From contig CAWDKQ010000016.1 of assembly GCA_963802915.1 (NCBI GenBank), positions 248,001-312,000 of the forward strand: 64,000 nt of DNA. Reading direction: 5' to 3'. Shown piece by piece: positions 42,112 to 51,311 of the stretch. Both the position numbers and the translations under genes were made by a program. Position 1 is the stretch's first letter. Each line of letters opens with the position of its first letter. Source of the DNA: JAICMB01 sp963802915 (GTDB lineage Bacteria; Acidobacteriota; Terriglobia; Bryobacterales; Bryobacteraceae). The notes beneath the pieces are model-generated. The model did not search any database. It was not told the origin of the DNA and worked only from the letters and a program-made list of their open reading frames with translations.

Positions 42112-43172
42112 TAGGGTCTCCTCATGTTCATGATTTTGTAGATGTACGCCAGAATTTCAGCTACTGCGCGGTAGAAATTCGCCGGAATTTCCTGGCCCAC
42201 GTCGGCGGACTTGTAGAGCGCCTGCGCCAACGGCTTGTTCTCCACGATTGGAACTTCGTGATCCATGGCGATCTGCCGTATTCTCTGCGCAAGATAGTTC
42301 TTGCCCTTCGCGACGACTCGCGGAGCGGCCATGCTGTCCACGTCGTACCGGATTGCAATCGCATAGTGCGTCGGGTTCACGATCACAGCGGTTGCCTTCG
42401 GTACTTCCTTCATCATGTTGCGCCGCGCCAGGTCGCGTTGGATGCGGCGTACGCGAGCCTTAATCTGCGGATTTCCGTCGGTCTCCTTCATCTCTTCCCG
42501 AATGTCCTGCTTCGACATGCGCATGCTGGCGTTGTACCGTTGAACCTGCCGGAAGAAATCGAAAAGACCTAGCGCCACCAGAGCCCAGGCGACTCGCCAT
42601 AATAGGTCTTCGATTGCATGGGTTATCACCAGCGCCGCCGGCCCGATCGAATACATGGGCAGTTGGACAAGCGTGGAAGCGCTACGGCTGGCGATTGCGT
42701 ACACCGTGTATGCCACCAGCGGCAGCAGTAGTAAGGCCTGTATCAACGACGATAGATTCTGTTTCGGCAACTGCTTGAGTTTCGAAACGGGATTCAGCTT
42801 CGAAAACTTCGGAATCAGCTTCTCGGCCGAAATACCCAGGCGGGTGGTCGCGAGTTGAGCGGCCAGCAGCAGACCCGCCAGAACCGCACCGAAAACGAGA
42901 ATCGGCACCAGAACCGTAGTCAACACCTTCCAATAGAGACGGACCATGGTTGTGGTGCTGAGCTGCAGTTCAAATGCGGAGGTGAGCAGGTCCCGGAATA
43001 GCCCCGACACAGCGAATAAGAAGCTTTCCCCGGAAGCGAACAGAATCCACACAAAAGCCAGAAAATGAAACGCGCTGACCATTTCCCGGCTGACCGCGAA
43101 TTGTCCTTCGCGGCGGGCCTTCTCGAGCCTGCGCTTCGTCGCTTTTTCTGTCTTTTGTCCGCTATCCGCCAT
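42111..43172 (-). CDS. flhB: Flagellar export protein FlhB
   Basis: A protein of 353 aa. An N-terminal charged segment (EKATKRRLEKARREGQ), four TM segments, and a cytoplasmic domain with the autocleavage motif NPTH at about residues 265-268, in VIVNPTHYAIAIRYD. Cleavage there switches export from rod/hook to filament substrates, which requires FliK (also encoded here). Normal length, no defect seen. Confidence 0.96.
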   Translation of the reverse strand: MADSGQKTEKATKRRLEKARREGQFAVSREMVSAFHFLAFVWILFASGESFLFAVSGLFRDLLTSAFELQLSTTTMVRLYWKVLTTVLVPILVFGAVLAGLLLAAQLATTRLGISAEKLIPKFSKLNPVSKLKQLPKQNLSSLIQALLLLPLVAYTVYAIASRSASTLVQLPMYSIGPAALVITHAIEDLLWRVAWALVALGLFDFFRQVQRYNASMRMSKQDIREEMKETDGNPQIKARVRRIQRDLARRNMMKEVPKATAVIVNPTHYAIAIRYDVDSMAAPRVVAKGKNYLAQRIRQIAMDHEVPIVENKPLAQALYKSADVGQEIPANFYRAVAEILAYIYKIMNMRRP

Positions 43173-43189
43173 GTGTCAGAGCGCAATCG

Positions 43190-43957
43190 TCAGGTAAGGA
43201 GCCGGAACAGAATCTCGAACGTTCGCTTTGCCGAAGCGCTGAGCAGCGCCGGACACGCGCCCACCATAATCGAAAGGAGCGCCAGGGCCGCCAGCATTTT
43301 CGCGGAAAAACTCAGCGAGAGAAGTTGCATCTGCGTGTGTACTTTCGATAAAAGCGCGAAGGCAAGATCGAGAAGCAACAGCGAGCCGATCACCGGCATC
43401 GCAAGGCGCAGGCCCGTGCTGAACATTAGAGAGCCCAATCGTATGACCGCCGCGGCGTTGAATGCTTTGGATACCGCGCCCGCGGTCGGCAGCGTGTCCA
43501 TACCTAACGCGAGCAGTCGTATCAATTGCAGATGGAGACCGGTTGCGAAGAAAAGTATGCCGGCAAATAGCTCCAATACAGTTTGGAGAACGGCGGTGTC
43601 CGCCTGCGTGGACGGATCGACCGTTGATGCGTAGGAGAAGCCGGCCTGTAAACCTATGGCTTGCCCGGCTACCTGAAAGCCTTCGAGCAGGAACGCAACC
43701 CCGATCCCGGTCACCAGTCCTACCACGAATTCGGCAGCTACCCAGAGCGTCAGATCTCCGAATTGTGCCGTAGCTTCGACCGGCGGCCATAGCGGCATCA
43801 GAGAGATCGTCAGGATTAAAGCCAGAACTACTCGGCTCACACTTGGACCCGCGTTCAGCCCCGGCAGAGGAACGAAGACCAGAAATCCCGAGACCCGCGC
43901 CAAAGCGACCGCGAAGCTGTACAGAACCCGAAAATCTACGATCGCGTCAGTGTGCAT
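43190..43957 (-). CDS. fliR: Flagellar export protein FliR
   Basis: A protein of 255 aa with about six TM segments: VALARVSGFLVFVPLPG near the N-terminus is the FliR hallmark, followed by GLVTGIGVAFLLEGFQVAGQ-type landmarks and AMPVIGSLLLLDLAFALLSK. FliR forms part of the export gate with FliP and FliQ. It overlaps fliQ by 11 nt and is separated from flhB by 17 nt. Confidence 0.94.
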   Translation of the reverse strand: MHTDAIVDFRVLYSFAVALARVSGFLVFVPLPGLNAGPSVSRVVLALILTISLMPLWPPVEATAQFGDLTLWVAAEFVVGLVTGIGVAFLLEGFQVAGQAIGLQAGFSYASTVDPSTQADTAVLQTVLELFAGILFFATGLHLQLIRLLALGMDTLPTAGAVSKAFNAAAVIRLGSLMFSTGLRLAMPVIGSLLLLDLAFALLSKVHTQMQLLSLSFSAKMLAALALLSIMVGACPALLSASAKRTFEILFRLLT

Positions 43958-44216
43958 AGCGGCTGAAGTCGCCTAAAAGAGCGGCAGTGTATGAAACGAG
44001 TTTCGCGGTCATCCACGGAAGAAGGATCAGGAGCCCGAAGAAGAAAGTCACGAGCTTGGGCACGGAGGCAAAGCTGTTGTCTTGAATCGACGTGACGATT
44101 TGAATCAGGCTCATGATTACACCCGCGCAAAGACCGAGGGCCAGCAAGGGCATCCCGAGCCAGAACGTCGTCATGAGAGCCTGATGAAATAAATCGACCG
44201 CCGCTTGAGAAGTCAT
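43947..44216 (-). CDS. fliQ: Flagellar export protein FliQ
   Basis: A protein of 89 aa from the ATG at 44216, which overlaps the fliP stop as ATGA; a longer in-frame start at 44261 lies inside fliP. Two TM helices, with LGLCAGVIMSLIQIVTSIQDN at the centre (landmark SLIQ..T.IQD) and FFFGLLILLPWM, are diagnostic for FliQ. Normal length. Confidence 0.94.
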   Translation of the reverse strand: MTSQAAVDLFHQALMTTFWLGMPLLALGLCAGVIMSLIQIVTSIQDNSFASVPKLVTFFFGLLILLPWMTAKLVSYTAALLGDFSRYAH

Positions 44217-44953
44217 GTCGTGTAGAAGCTCCGCACCAGCGAACCGACCACCAGATTCCATCCGTCCACAAGCACGAAGAGGAGAATTTTGAAAGGCGCC
44301 GACAGCATTACCGGAGGCAATTGCACCATTCCGATCGACAGTGTGATAGATGCCACTACAAGATCGATGATGAGAAACGGAAGAAACAGAACTGCACCGA
44401 TCTGAAAGCCCGTTTTCAGTTCGGAGAGCATGTACGCCGGCGCCAGAACGCCCAAACTGAGATCGGCCGGCCGTGCCGGGGCGGGCGTGTGGGTGATCTC
44501 GAGAAACAGCCGTACATCTTTTTCACGGACATAACGCAAAAGAAAAGCCTTGAGCGGCTGCGTACCCGCGTCGAAGGCCTGCTGCGTCGTCAAGTCGCCC
44601 TTTTCCATTGGCGCCCAGCCCTTGATGTACATTTCTGAAGCCACCGGCTGCATGATCAATATCGTGAGGAACAAAGCCAGTCCAACCAGAACCTGATTCG
44701 AAGGCGTCGACTGTGTGCCCAGAGCTTGTCTCAGGAAATGCAATACAACCGAGATCCGCAAAAACGGCGTTACCGACATGAAGACCGCGGGAAGCAAGGT
44801 CAACAGGGTGAGGAGAACGACAATTTGCAAGGGCGCGCTCAAGGCGCTCGAGTTCTTGACTTGAGCCACGCTGACGCCCGGAAGGAGACTTCCGCTTTGC
44901 GCCCGGCAAGTTAACTCGCCGGCGATCAGAACTGGTAAAACGCGCAAGCTCAT
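44213..44953 (-). CDS. fliP: Flagellar export protein FliP
   Basis: A protein of 246 aa from the ATG at 44953, which overlaps the fliO stop (ATGA) and has AAAGG at good spacing; an ATG at 44959 lies directly on that AAAGG. An N-terminal signal sequence is followed by the FliP landmarks VFMSVTPFLRISVVLHFLRQ (short form: FLRI..VL.FLRQALG), DLVVASITLSIGM and LFVLVDGW. FliP nucleates the export gate. Confidence 0.95.
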   Translation of the reverse strand: MSLRVLPVLIAGELTCRAQSGSLLPGVSVAQVKNSSALSAPLQIVVLLTLLTLLPAVFMSVTPFLRISVVLHFLRQALGTQSTPSNQVLVGLALFLTILIMQPVASEMYIKGWAPMEKGDLTTQQAFDAGTQPLKAFLLRYVREKDVRLFLEITHTPAPARPADLSLGVLAPAYMLSELKTGFQIGAVLFLPFLIIDLVVASITLSIGMVQLPPVMLSAPFKILLFVLVDGWNLVVGSLVRSFYTT

Positions 44954-45228
44954 CCGCATCCTTTCGCGACGTCCTGGTTTGCGTCTCCTTCAAACAGCAC
45001 CGTAACGCCTTGCGGGTGCAAGGCGATTAGCAACTTCCGCTCATCGACCCGAAGCAAGTGGATCGAGTGCTGTGGCCCAAGGCGTACCTTGTCGATGTGA
45101 TCGATGAGAACCTCGCGCCGGCGGCCGCCAAGTGTCGCGGCGGAAACCGCGAACCCCTTTTTTCGAAGAAATGCTACCGCTCCCAGCAGAGCCAGAAGCA
45201 CGAACAAGACCGCAAAAAGTTGTTGCAC
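44950..45228 (-). CDS. fliO: Flagellar biosynthesis protein FliO
   Basis: A protein of 92 aa with a GTG start immediately after the fliN stop. One N-terminal TM helix (QQLFAVLFVLLALLGAVAFL) and a small basic cytoplasmic beta domain (VRLGPQHSIHLLRVDERKLL, then LIALHPQGV) match short FliO proteins. FliO helps FliP assemble. The family is poorly conserved; position between fliN and fliP supports the call. Confidence 0.85.
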   Translation of the reverse strand: MQQLFAVLFVLLALLGAVAFLRKKGFAVSAATLGGRRREVLIDHIDKVRLGPQHSIHLLRVDERKLLIALHPQGVTVLFEGDANQDVAKGCG

Positions 45229-45477
45229 TTACTCCTCGCGATTGAAATCTGTTATTCGAACGCCCACCGCATCTTCGATGATTACGATCTCCCCGAAACC
45301 GATCAGAGTGCCGCCGACGAGAATGTCGATGTTCTCGCCGGCCGAACGAGTCATGCGAATGACGCTGTCGACATCCAGGTCTAAAACCTGGCTGATCGTC
45401 ATGATTTTGCGGTCAAGTTCCACTTCCACTTCCACCGGCACGTCGGACAGATTGGCAATTTCTTCAAGGGCTGTCAT
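45229..45477 (-). CDS. fliN: Flagellar motor switch protein FliN
   Basis: A protein of 82 aa, essentially a single SpoA domain: LSDVPVEVEVELDRKIMTI, then VLDLDVDSVIRMTRSAGENI, DILVGGTLIGFGEIVIIED and VGVRI. This is a compact, typical FliN forming the lower C-ring. It is followed directly by fliO. A second, larger FliN-domain protein is encoded at 37247-38095. Confidence 0.95.
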   Translation of the reverse strand: MTALEEIANLSDVPVEVEVELDRKIMTISQVLDLDVDSVIRMTRSAGENIDILVGGTLIGFGEIVIIEDAVGVRITDFNREE

Positions 45478-45493
45478 ATGGATTCGCCCCGTC

Positions 45494-46744
45494 TTACTGC
45501 TTTAGATCGATCGTCTCCTGGCTCAGTTGATCGACCGTCGTAATGACCTTGGCGTTCGCCTGGTAGGCGCGCTGGTAGACGATGAGATTCGTAAACTCCG
45601 TCGCAATATCGACGGTGGATGCTTCGACTGCGCCCCCAACGACGGTTCCGCGGCCACCCGTCCCTGGCGAGCCGATCGCCGGCAGGGCCGTCAGGCCGCT
45701 CGCCTGGTAATTACTGTTTCCCACCGCGATCAGCGACTCCGGATTGCGAATCGTTGCCATAGCGAGCTGCCCGACAACCGTTTGGCCGCCATCCGAGTAC
45801 TCCGCCAGAACCGAGCCGCCGTTGCCGATCGCCACATTGACTAACTGCGCCGCGGGTGACCCATCCTGCTGTTCCGCCGATGGCGCCGATGGTTGCGCAT
45901 ATTGCGTAATCCGCGGAGTTTGCCCGTTGTACAGATTCCAATTCACGGTCATTCCCGCCGCTCCATCGACAAACGAACCGTCCGGAATCTGTATCTGCGG
46001 AGGTGTATCCGTCACGAGTGGAGTACTCATCGTGCCATTGGAGGCGAAAGTAATACTTCCGGTAACCGCCGTGAACGGAGCGTTCAGATCGGCGTCAGGA
46101 ATGCTCATGGAATAGTCCCACTGACCTGCCGTCGCGTTCTTGGTGAAGTTGACCGTCACGGTGTGCGCCTCGCCCAGCGAGTCGTAAATGTTAATGGAAT
46201 CCGAAAAGGTGTCCGGCGGAGGCCCCGCCGTGGCGGCCGCGTTAAGGTTGCAATCGAACGAAAAATTCTGGGTGGCCACCGGCGCTTTCACGCCGCCCAC
46301 CGGCACCTGGATATTGCTGACCGGTGCATTCGTGTTGACCACCCCGTTCGTCGCGGGCCATCCTTGCACCTCCTCTCCCGTTGCAGTGGTCAGGTTGCCC
46401 GCTGCATCGACCTCGAGGTTTCCGCCACGGGTATATTCAGTCGAGTTACCAGGGCCGTTGACGACGAAGAAACCGTCGCCCTGAATCATGACATCGAGCG
46501 GACCGTTGGTGGTTTGCTCGGCCCCCTGCGTGAACTCACGGAGAGTAATCGGGCTACCGACTCCAAATCCCACTTGGGTTTCGCCGAGACCCGATCCGAG
46601 CGATTGCGTCACGAGATCGTGAAACGACACAACGCTCGCCTTGAACCCGGGCGTGTCGATGTTGGCGAGATTGTTGCCCGTGACGTCGATCGCGGTCGAA
46701 GTGGCATTGAGAGCGGATAATGCAGTGGAGAATGAGGTGAACAT
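45494..46744 (-). CDS. flgE: Flagellar hook protein FlgE
   Basis: A protein of 416 aa. It begins with the rod/hook N-terminal D0 motif (FSTALSALNATSTAIDVTGN, NLANIDTPGFK) and ends with the matching C-terminal helix (EFTNLIVYQRAYQANAKVIT). The middle has the hook-specific D1/D2 region, GPLDVMIQGDGFFVV and EYTRGGNLEVD. It is preceded by flgD and fliK in the same orientation, as expected for hook assembly. Confidence 0.94.
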   Translation of the reverse strand: MFTSFSTALSALNATSTAIDVTGNNLANIDTPGFKASVVSFHDLVTQSLGSGLGETQVGFGVGSPITLREFTQGAEQTTNGPLDVMIQGDGFFVVNGPGNSTEYTRGGNLEVDAAGNLTTATGEEVQGWPATNGVVNTNAPVSNIQVPVGGVKAPVATQNFSFDCNLNAAATAGPPPDTFSDSINIYDSLGEAHTVTVNFTKNATAGQWDYSMSIPDADLNAPFTAVTGSITFASNGTMSTPLVTDTPPQIQIPDGSFVDGAAGMTVNWNLYNGQTPRITQYAQPSAPSAEQQDGSPAAQLVNVAIGNGGSVLAEYSDGGQTVVGQLAMATIRNPESLIAVGNSNYQASGLTALPAIGSPGTGGRGTVVGGAVEASTVDIATEFTNLIVYQRAYQANAKVITTVDQLSQETIDLKQ

Positions 46745-46757
46745 TTATGATCCTTTA

Positions 46758-47060
46758 TTAAGGCGCGGTCGTGCCGGTCGCGGCGCCCGAACCCGTCCCG
46801 CTAAAATCCTTAACGATGCTGTCCAGATCCTGCCGCATTTGCAGCGACTGCTCCAATTGACTGAACTGCGCAAGTTGTGTAACGAACTGGGTGCCATCCA
46901 TGGGATTGGTTGGATCCTGGTTCTGCAATTGGCTAACAAACAGCTGCAGGAATGTCTGCTCGTTAGCCAGTGAATCTGTTGCCGATGCGATAGCGCTCGC
47001 GGCAGATTGCGTACCCGATCCGGCTGTGCTTCGAGGTTGACTAATGCCTGAAATATCCAT
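46758..47060 (-). CDS. flgD: Flagellar hook-capping protein FlgD (short form)
   Basis: A protein of 100 aa. Residues 30-85 carry the FlgD core: EQTFLQLFVSQLQNQDPTNP, MDGTQFVTQLAQFSQLEQ. The usual C-terminal Ig-like and tudor-like domains (total about 220 aa in Salmonella) are missing; the protein ends in a Gly/Thr/Ala tail. Short FlgD proteins exist in several phyla, so this may be natural rather than a truncation. It sits between fliK and flgE. Confidence 0.9.
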   Translation of the reverse strand: MDISGISQPRSTAGSGTQSAASAIASATDSLANEQTFLQLFVSQLQNQDPTNPMDGTQFVTQLAQFSQLEQSLQMRQDLDSIVKDFSGTGSGAATGTTAP

Positions 47061-47073
47061 GCTCTCTCCCTTC

Positions 47074-48633
47074 TTACTCCGCTGTCCCTAAGCCGAGCTT
47101 TTGCTCTAATTCGGCCACCCACTTCGGCCGGTTCCGGCCATTGTGTTGTTGTTCACTATTTCCGTGCTGCGCGCCGTCTCGGGGATCGCGCGCATTCCTT
47201 TGCGAAAGGGAGTCATCGTTACTCGATTGCGAGCTCCTCTCCACCTGGGCTCCGGAACTGTCCGCGGGCGACCACGCCTCCGCTTCAAAGCCCTTACGAT
47301 CCAGCCTGTGCACGAGATCGCTCAAACCCGATTGCAGGTTGTGGGCAAGATCGGGATCTGGCGTTCTCACTGCAACTCGTAGCGCGCCGCCTTGATCCGC
47401 GAGTTTGATGTCTACCGTCTGTGAATCCCCGGAATTGAGCCGCAACGAGATCTCCTTCGCCGATTGTGGACGCGCAGCCGTGTTCGTCTCAGATATCGTG
47501 GGATCCTCAAACCGAGCGGATAGGTTGTCCGTCGCTCGTGTCGCGCGGGCATCTCCGGTCGGATTCGTGTCCGTGCGCGCCGGCGGCGCGGCGGCGTTCA
47601 GGGCCACCTCGGACGCTGCCGGGGGTTGCTTTTCCGCACTCCCTTCGAGGTGGATGCTCTGACGAACCCGTGTCGTTGTCTGTTGCGTCGTATCTTCTGC
47701 TTGCTCTGGAGCGTCAGGCCCTTTCCGAGCTGCGGCCCATTGTGTTTGTTGACCGCCAACCCCGGCAGCTTCTTTACTGGGCGAGGCTGATCGCGTTAGT
47801 AGACTGTCGACCTCAGGCTTCTCCGCGGTCGGCGCCGGTTTCTCGCCGCCGTCCGGGATCCAGGAATCGTGAGACGCTCCGCGCATGTTCCCGTCCTCTG
47901 GTTGTGGCGAGGATGGACGGTCATCCGCGTTCATGGATGCATTGATGGAAGCATCGTTAGCGAACCCCGGTGCGACCTCACGGGAATGATCATCCGAAGT
48001 TAATGGTTGGCTTGTGGGGGCCGGATGTTCGACCTTCATCTGCAGCCGAGGTTCTTTTACCTGAACTGCAAACGCGATCGGCCCGGTCGCGACTGACGCA
48101 GCAAGCGAATCAGTTGAACGAGTAACCGCGGACCTGCTGCTTCGATCGCCGGAATTGGAAATTGCACTTTCGATCGAAGCCTGATCAAGGTCGCACGCCG
48201 ATGGGGCGATTTCGTCAGAGCTTGAATGCGACACCATCTCCCTTTCCGTTTGAGTTTCGTTGGGCTGGAGCGTAGGGGCCGTCAGCGGCGATCCCAAAGA
48301 CAGTGATGGCCGCGCTTCTGCTTGCGGAGTTTGCACCATAGTGGGGAGGGAAGCTAGCTGGTTTTTCTTGTCTTGCTTATCAGATTTGATCTTGCTGTTA
48401 TCAACACGGTCTTCGTTGACTCTGCTCCCACGTGTCTGGCCGTTTCCGATTGAGCTAAGATTTTGAGCCTCTCCCGTAGCCATTTGTTCCGCGACGCCTT
48501 TGAGCAGAGAAACAAATGACCCGGCCAGTGTTGCAGGTTGATCCGCTTGAGTATTGGTGGTCGATGTGAATTGTGCGAGCGCACTTGAAAGAGGAGAGGC
48601 CGTCAGGGTTGGCAGTGCGCTCGCAATATTCAC
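47074..48633 (-). CDS. fliK: Flagellar hook-length control protein FliK
   Basis: A protein of 519 aa with a GTG start. Most of the chain (residues 1-370) is low-complexity, polar and rich in S, T, A, P and Q, as expected for the molecular ruler. The C-terminal domain (about 385-470) fits the Flg_hook pattern: EISLRLNSGDSQTVDIKLAD, LRVAVRTPDPDLAHNL, GLSDLVHRLDRKGFEAE. The identification relies on that domain and on the flgD-flgE neighbours. It is divergent from flgF; the 209-nt gap between them should hold promoters for both directions. Confidence 0.88.
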   Translation of the reverse strand: MNIASALPTLTASPLSSALAQFTSTTNTQADQPATLAGSFVSLLKGVAEQMATGEAQNLSSIGNGQTRGSRVNEDRVDNSKIKSDKQDKKNQLASLPTMVQTPQAEARPSLSLGSPLTAPTLQPNETQTEREMVSHSSSDEIAPSACDLDQASIESAISNSGDRSSRSAVTRSTDSLAASVATGPIAFAVQVKEPRLQMKVEHPAPTSQPLTSDDHSREVAPGFANDASINASMNADDRPSSPQPEDGNMRGASHDSWIPDGGEKPAPTAEKPEVDSLLTRSASPSKEAAGVGGQQTQWAAARKGPDAPEQAEDTTQQTTTRVRQSIHLEGSAEKQPPAASEVALNAAAPPARTDTNPTGDARATRATDNLSARFEDPTISETNTAARPQSAKEISLRLNSGDSQTVDIKLADQGGALRVAVRTPDPDLAHNLQSGLSDLVHRLDRKGFEAEAWSPADSSGAQVERSSQSSNDDSLSQRNARDPRDGAQHGNSEQQHNGRNRPKWVAELEQKLGLGTAE

Positions 48634-48842
48634 GCAACCGGTGATGCAGATACACGACCAAACATCAATTGGCCCGGATCAGCGAGTTAGCGGGCGATCT
48701 CGCGATGCAAAATTGGCACGGCTCCCGTTTCGGCACAATCTTGCCACCTCCGGCGTGTTCCAAAACGAACTCATCGACATCTTGTTCAACTGTTTGAGAA
48801 CATCTTCGCTTTGGAGTCGCAATTGCACCCGCTCTTCCGTCT
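48634..48842. other. Divergent fliK/flgF intergenic region
   Basis: The 209-nt gap separates the two flagellar operons. It contains TGGCACG and a nearby GGCAC...TTGCC stretch that resemble sigma-54 -24/-12 pieces, but the GG-to-GC spacing is one base short or the -12 element is wrong, so no sigma-54 promoter is called. No sigma-28 match was found. Confidence 0.4.
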
Positions 48843-49577
48843 ATGGATGCCTTCACCGCCGCGGCTGCAAGTGGAATGCGAGCGCGAATGGAAAGTCTCG
48901 ACCTGCTCGCAAACAACCTTGCGAATGCATCTGCTCCTGGGTTTAAGGTTGACCGCGAGTTTTACAACACATACCTGTCCGCCGATGCCGCGGAATCCCA
49001 AGGCGATGGGAGCGGCTCAGTAATGCCTGTAATCGAGAAACAATGGACGGATTATTCCCAAGGGTCTCTCACTCACACGGGCAACTCTCTTGATGTAGCG
49101 CTCAAGAGTAAAGGTTTCTTCGTGGCGCTTTCGCCGAGTGGACCATTGCTTACTCGCGACGGTAGTTTCCGGCTCTCTCCCGGCGGAGATCTCGAGACGC
49201 AAGACGGTCTGAAATTGAGAGGTCAGGATGGAAATCCGATTCAACTCGATGCCTCAAAACCGGTCGAGATCACGGGTGAGGGCGAAATCCGTCAGGATGG
49301 CCAGGCGGTTGCGCAGCTCGATGTGGTCGTCAAGAGAACCGGTACGGATTTGAGCAAGCACGGAATGAACTATTACGATTTTCCCCAAGGCGGCGTCGAC
49401 ACGACGCCAGCGGATCTGCAGCAGGGCAGCCTAGAATCAGCCAATTTCCAGCCCGCCGAATCGGCCGTGCGCCTCGTCACTGTGATGCGGCAATTCGAGA
49501 TGCTGCAGCGCGCCGTTTCGATCGGCACGGATATGAATCGTCAGGTCGTCGAGCAGGTCGCCAGAGTCACGTCATGA
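48843..49577 (+). CDS. flgF: Flagellar basal-body rod protein FlgF
   Basis: A protein of 244 aa, first gene of the plus-strand flagellar run. The D0 start (AAASGMRARMESLDLLANNLANASAPGFK, landmark LLANNLANA..PGFK) and the closing SAVRLVTVMRQFEMLQRAV are typical of rod proteins. Length and position just before flgG support FlgF, the proximal rod component. Confidence 0.92.
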   Translation: MDAFTAAAASGMRARMESLDLLANNLANASAPGFKVDREFYNTYLSADAAESQGDGSGSVMPVIEKQWTDYSQGSLTHTGNSLDVALKSKGFFVALSPSGPLLTRDGSFRLSPGGDLETQDGLKLRGQDGNPIQLDASKPVEITGEGEIRQDGQAVAQLDVVVKRTGTDLSKHGMNYYDFPQGGVDTTPADLQQGSLESANFQPAESAVRLVTVMRQFEMLQRAVSIGTDMNRQVVEQVARVTS

Positions 49578-49611
49578 ATCTCGAGAAGGATCCAACCGGA
49601 AAGGAACAAAT

Positions 49612-50403
49612 ATGATCAGAGCTCTGGCCAGCGCCGCGAGCGGGATGAATGCCCAGCAGTTAAACGTGGACACCATCGCCAATAATCTCGCCAACGCGAA
49701 CACCAACGGATTCAAGGCGCGGCGAACCCAGTTCGCGGACCTTCTCTATCAGAACCTGATTCAGCCCGGCGCCGCCGCGGGCTCTCAAACCACAATCCCC
49801 AGTGGACTCCAGGTCGGGCTCGGGACGCGGCCCGCGTCCAACGAGATCATCTCGCTGCAAGGAAACTTCCAGGAAACCGACAATCCGCTCGATCTCGTGA
49901 TCCAAGGCAAGGGATTCTTTCAAGTCAGACTTCCGAGCGGCGAGACCGCGTACACGCGTGACGGCGGGTTTCAACTGGATCGCGACGGAAATGTGGTCAC
50001 CGCCGAGGGCAATCCTATCGAACCGCAAATCACGATTCCAGCGCAGGCTCAAAGCATCACCATCGCGGCAGATGGCACGGTCAGCTATACGCAGCCCGGC
50101 CAAACGGCAGCTCAGGTGGCCGGGCAGATTCAACTCGCCAACTTCGCAAACCCGGCGGGACTGAACAGCATTGGCGGGAATCTCTTTTCCCAGACCGATG
50201 CTTCCGGCGATCCCACGGTCGGGGCTCCTGGAGGCCAGGAGGGAAACGGCGCACTGATGCAAGGCTATGTAGAAGGTTCCAACGTCAACGTCGTGGAAGA
50301 GTTCGTCAATCTGATCGTGAGCCAGCGCGCCTACGATGCCAATTCCAAAATCGTGAAGGCTGCGGATGAGATGTACCAACAGGTGAACAGCATCACGCAA
50401 TGA
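49612..50403 (+). CDS. flgG: Flagellar basal-body distal rod protein FlgG
   Basis: A protein of 263 aa, the standard FlgG length, with GGAAAGG ribosome-binding sequence upstream. Landmarks: ALASAASGMNAQQLNVDTIA, NNLANANTNGFKARR, FQETDNPLDLVIQGKGFFQV, and the C-terminal NVNVVEEFVNLIVSQRAYDA. It overlaps flgA by 4 nt. Confidence 0.96.
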   Translation: MIRALASAASGMNAQQLNVDTIANNLANANTNGFKARRTQFADLLYQNLIQPGAAAGSQTTIPSGLQVGLGTRPASNEIISLQGNFQETDNPLDLVIQGKGFFQVRLPSGETAYTRDGGFQLDRDGNVVTAEGNPIEPQITIPAQAQSITIAADGTVSYTQPGQTAAQVAGQIQLANFANPAGLNSIGGNLFSQTDASGDPTVGAPGGQEGNGALMQGYVEGSNVNVVEEFVNLIVSQRAYDANSKIVKAADEMYQQVNSITQ

Positions 50404-51311
50404 AACCGCTCCTCGGACTGTGCGTTTTCGGACTGGCTTCGGCGCTCGCCGCCTCGCCATGCGCGACGGTGGACCGCGACCGCATCCTGGCGTCCGATAT
50501 TGCGCCTCACTTGTCGCTCTTCGCGCAGGTCGACGCGGACACCGTGGTCAGTTTGGCGCCTGTCCCAGGTTCGCACCGCACCTTCTCTGGTGGCGAACTG
50601 CGTTCGATTGCCAAACGCAGCGGCATTACAATCGGCGAAGTCGTTCCTGCCCTCTGTTTCGAGCGCGCCGTCGCGCCCCTTACGCCCGAGAGGATTCAGC
50701 GCGCTATGCTCGCAACTCTCGAAACAACAACGATGAGAATCCGCGTAGTGGATTTTTCGCATTTGCCGGTTCCATCCGGCGAATTGGAGTTCGCACGCGC
50801 CGGCCTGGAAATCCCCTCCCCGCTTCACCGCGCCGAGCCGGCGCTATGGCGGGGAACAGTGAGGTACAGTCCCCAGCACACGATTGCCGTCTGGGCGCTC
50901 GTCCGTATTGAAGAGGAAAGGCCGGTCGTTCTCGCCGTCCGCGAACTTCACGCCGGAAACACGATCGCGCCGGCGGATATCGTCGTATCCCGGCGCACGA
51001 TTTTCGCCCTGGAGCCGCATCTTGAAAACGGAAGCAATGTCATAGGGCGCGCCGCTCGCAGAACAATCCCCGCCGGCGCGTTCATCTCCGAAGATCTCAT
51101 CGAAATCCCTCCCGATATCGCGCCAGGACAGACAGTGCACGTTACCGCATCGCGCGGACTCGCGCGGATCGTATTCGACGCAGTGGCTCGCAGCGGAGGC
51201 ACGAAAGGAGATTCCATTTTGCTCGTCAATCCCGAGAGTCACCGCGGGTTCAGAGCGGTCGTCGACGGGAAAGGCGAGGCCCACGTTGGCCCGGAAGACA
51301 GAACATTATGA
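50400..51311 (+). CDS. flgA: Flagellar P-ring assembly chaperone FlgA
   Basis: A protein of 303 aa with a signal peptide (MKPLLGLCVFGLASALAAS). The C-terminal 150 residues hold the SAF-type FlgA domain: VVLAVRELHAGNTIAPADIVV, GRAARRTIPAGAFISEDLI, VHVTASRGLARIVFDAVA. FlgA helps FlgI build the periplasmic P-ring. It overlaps flgG and flgH by 4 nt on each side. Confidence 0.9.
   Translation: MKPLLGLCVFGLASALAASPCATVDRDRILASDIAPHLSLFAQVDADTVVSLAPVPGSHRTFSGGELRSIAKRSGITIGEVVPALCFERAVAPLTPERIQRAMLATLETTTMRIRVVDFSHLPVPSGELEFARAGLEIPSPLHRAEPALWRGTVRYSPQHTIAVWALVRIEEERPVVLAVRELHAGNTIAPADIVVSRRTIFALEPHLENGSNVIGRAARRTIPAGAFISEDLIEIPPDIAPGQTVHVTASRGLARIVFDAVARSGGTKGDSILLVNPESHRGFRAVVDGKGEAHVGPEDRTL

Noticed and set aside
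48634..48842. Sigma-54 promoter candidates in the fliK/flgF gap (TGGCACG and GGCAC..TTGCC)
   Set aside because: The first lacks a TTGC -12 element; the second has GG-to-GC spacing one base short on both strands.
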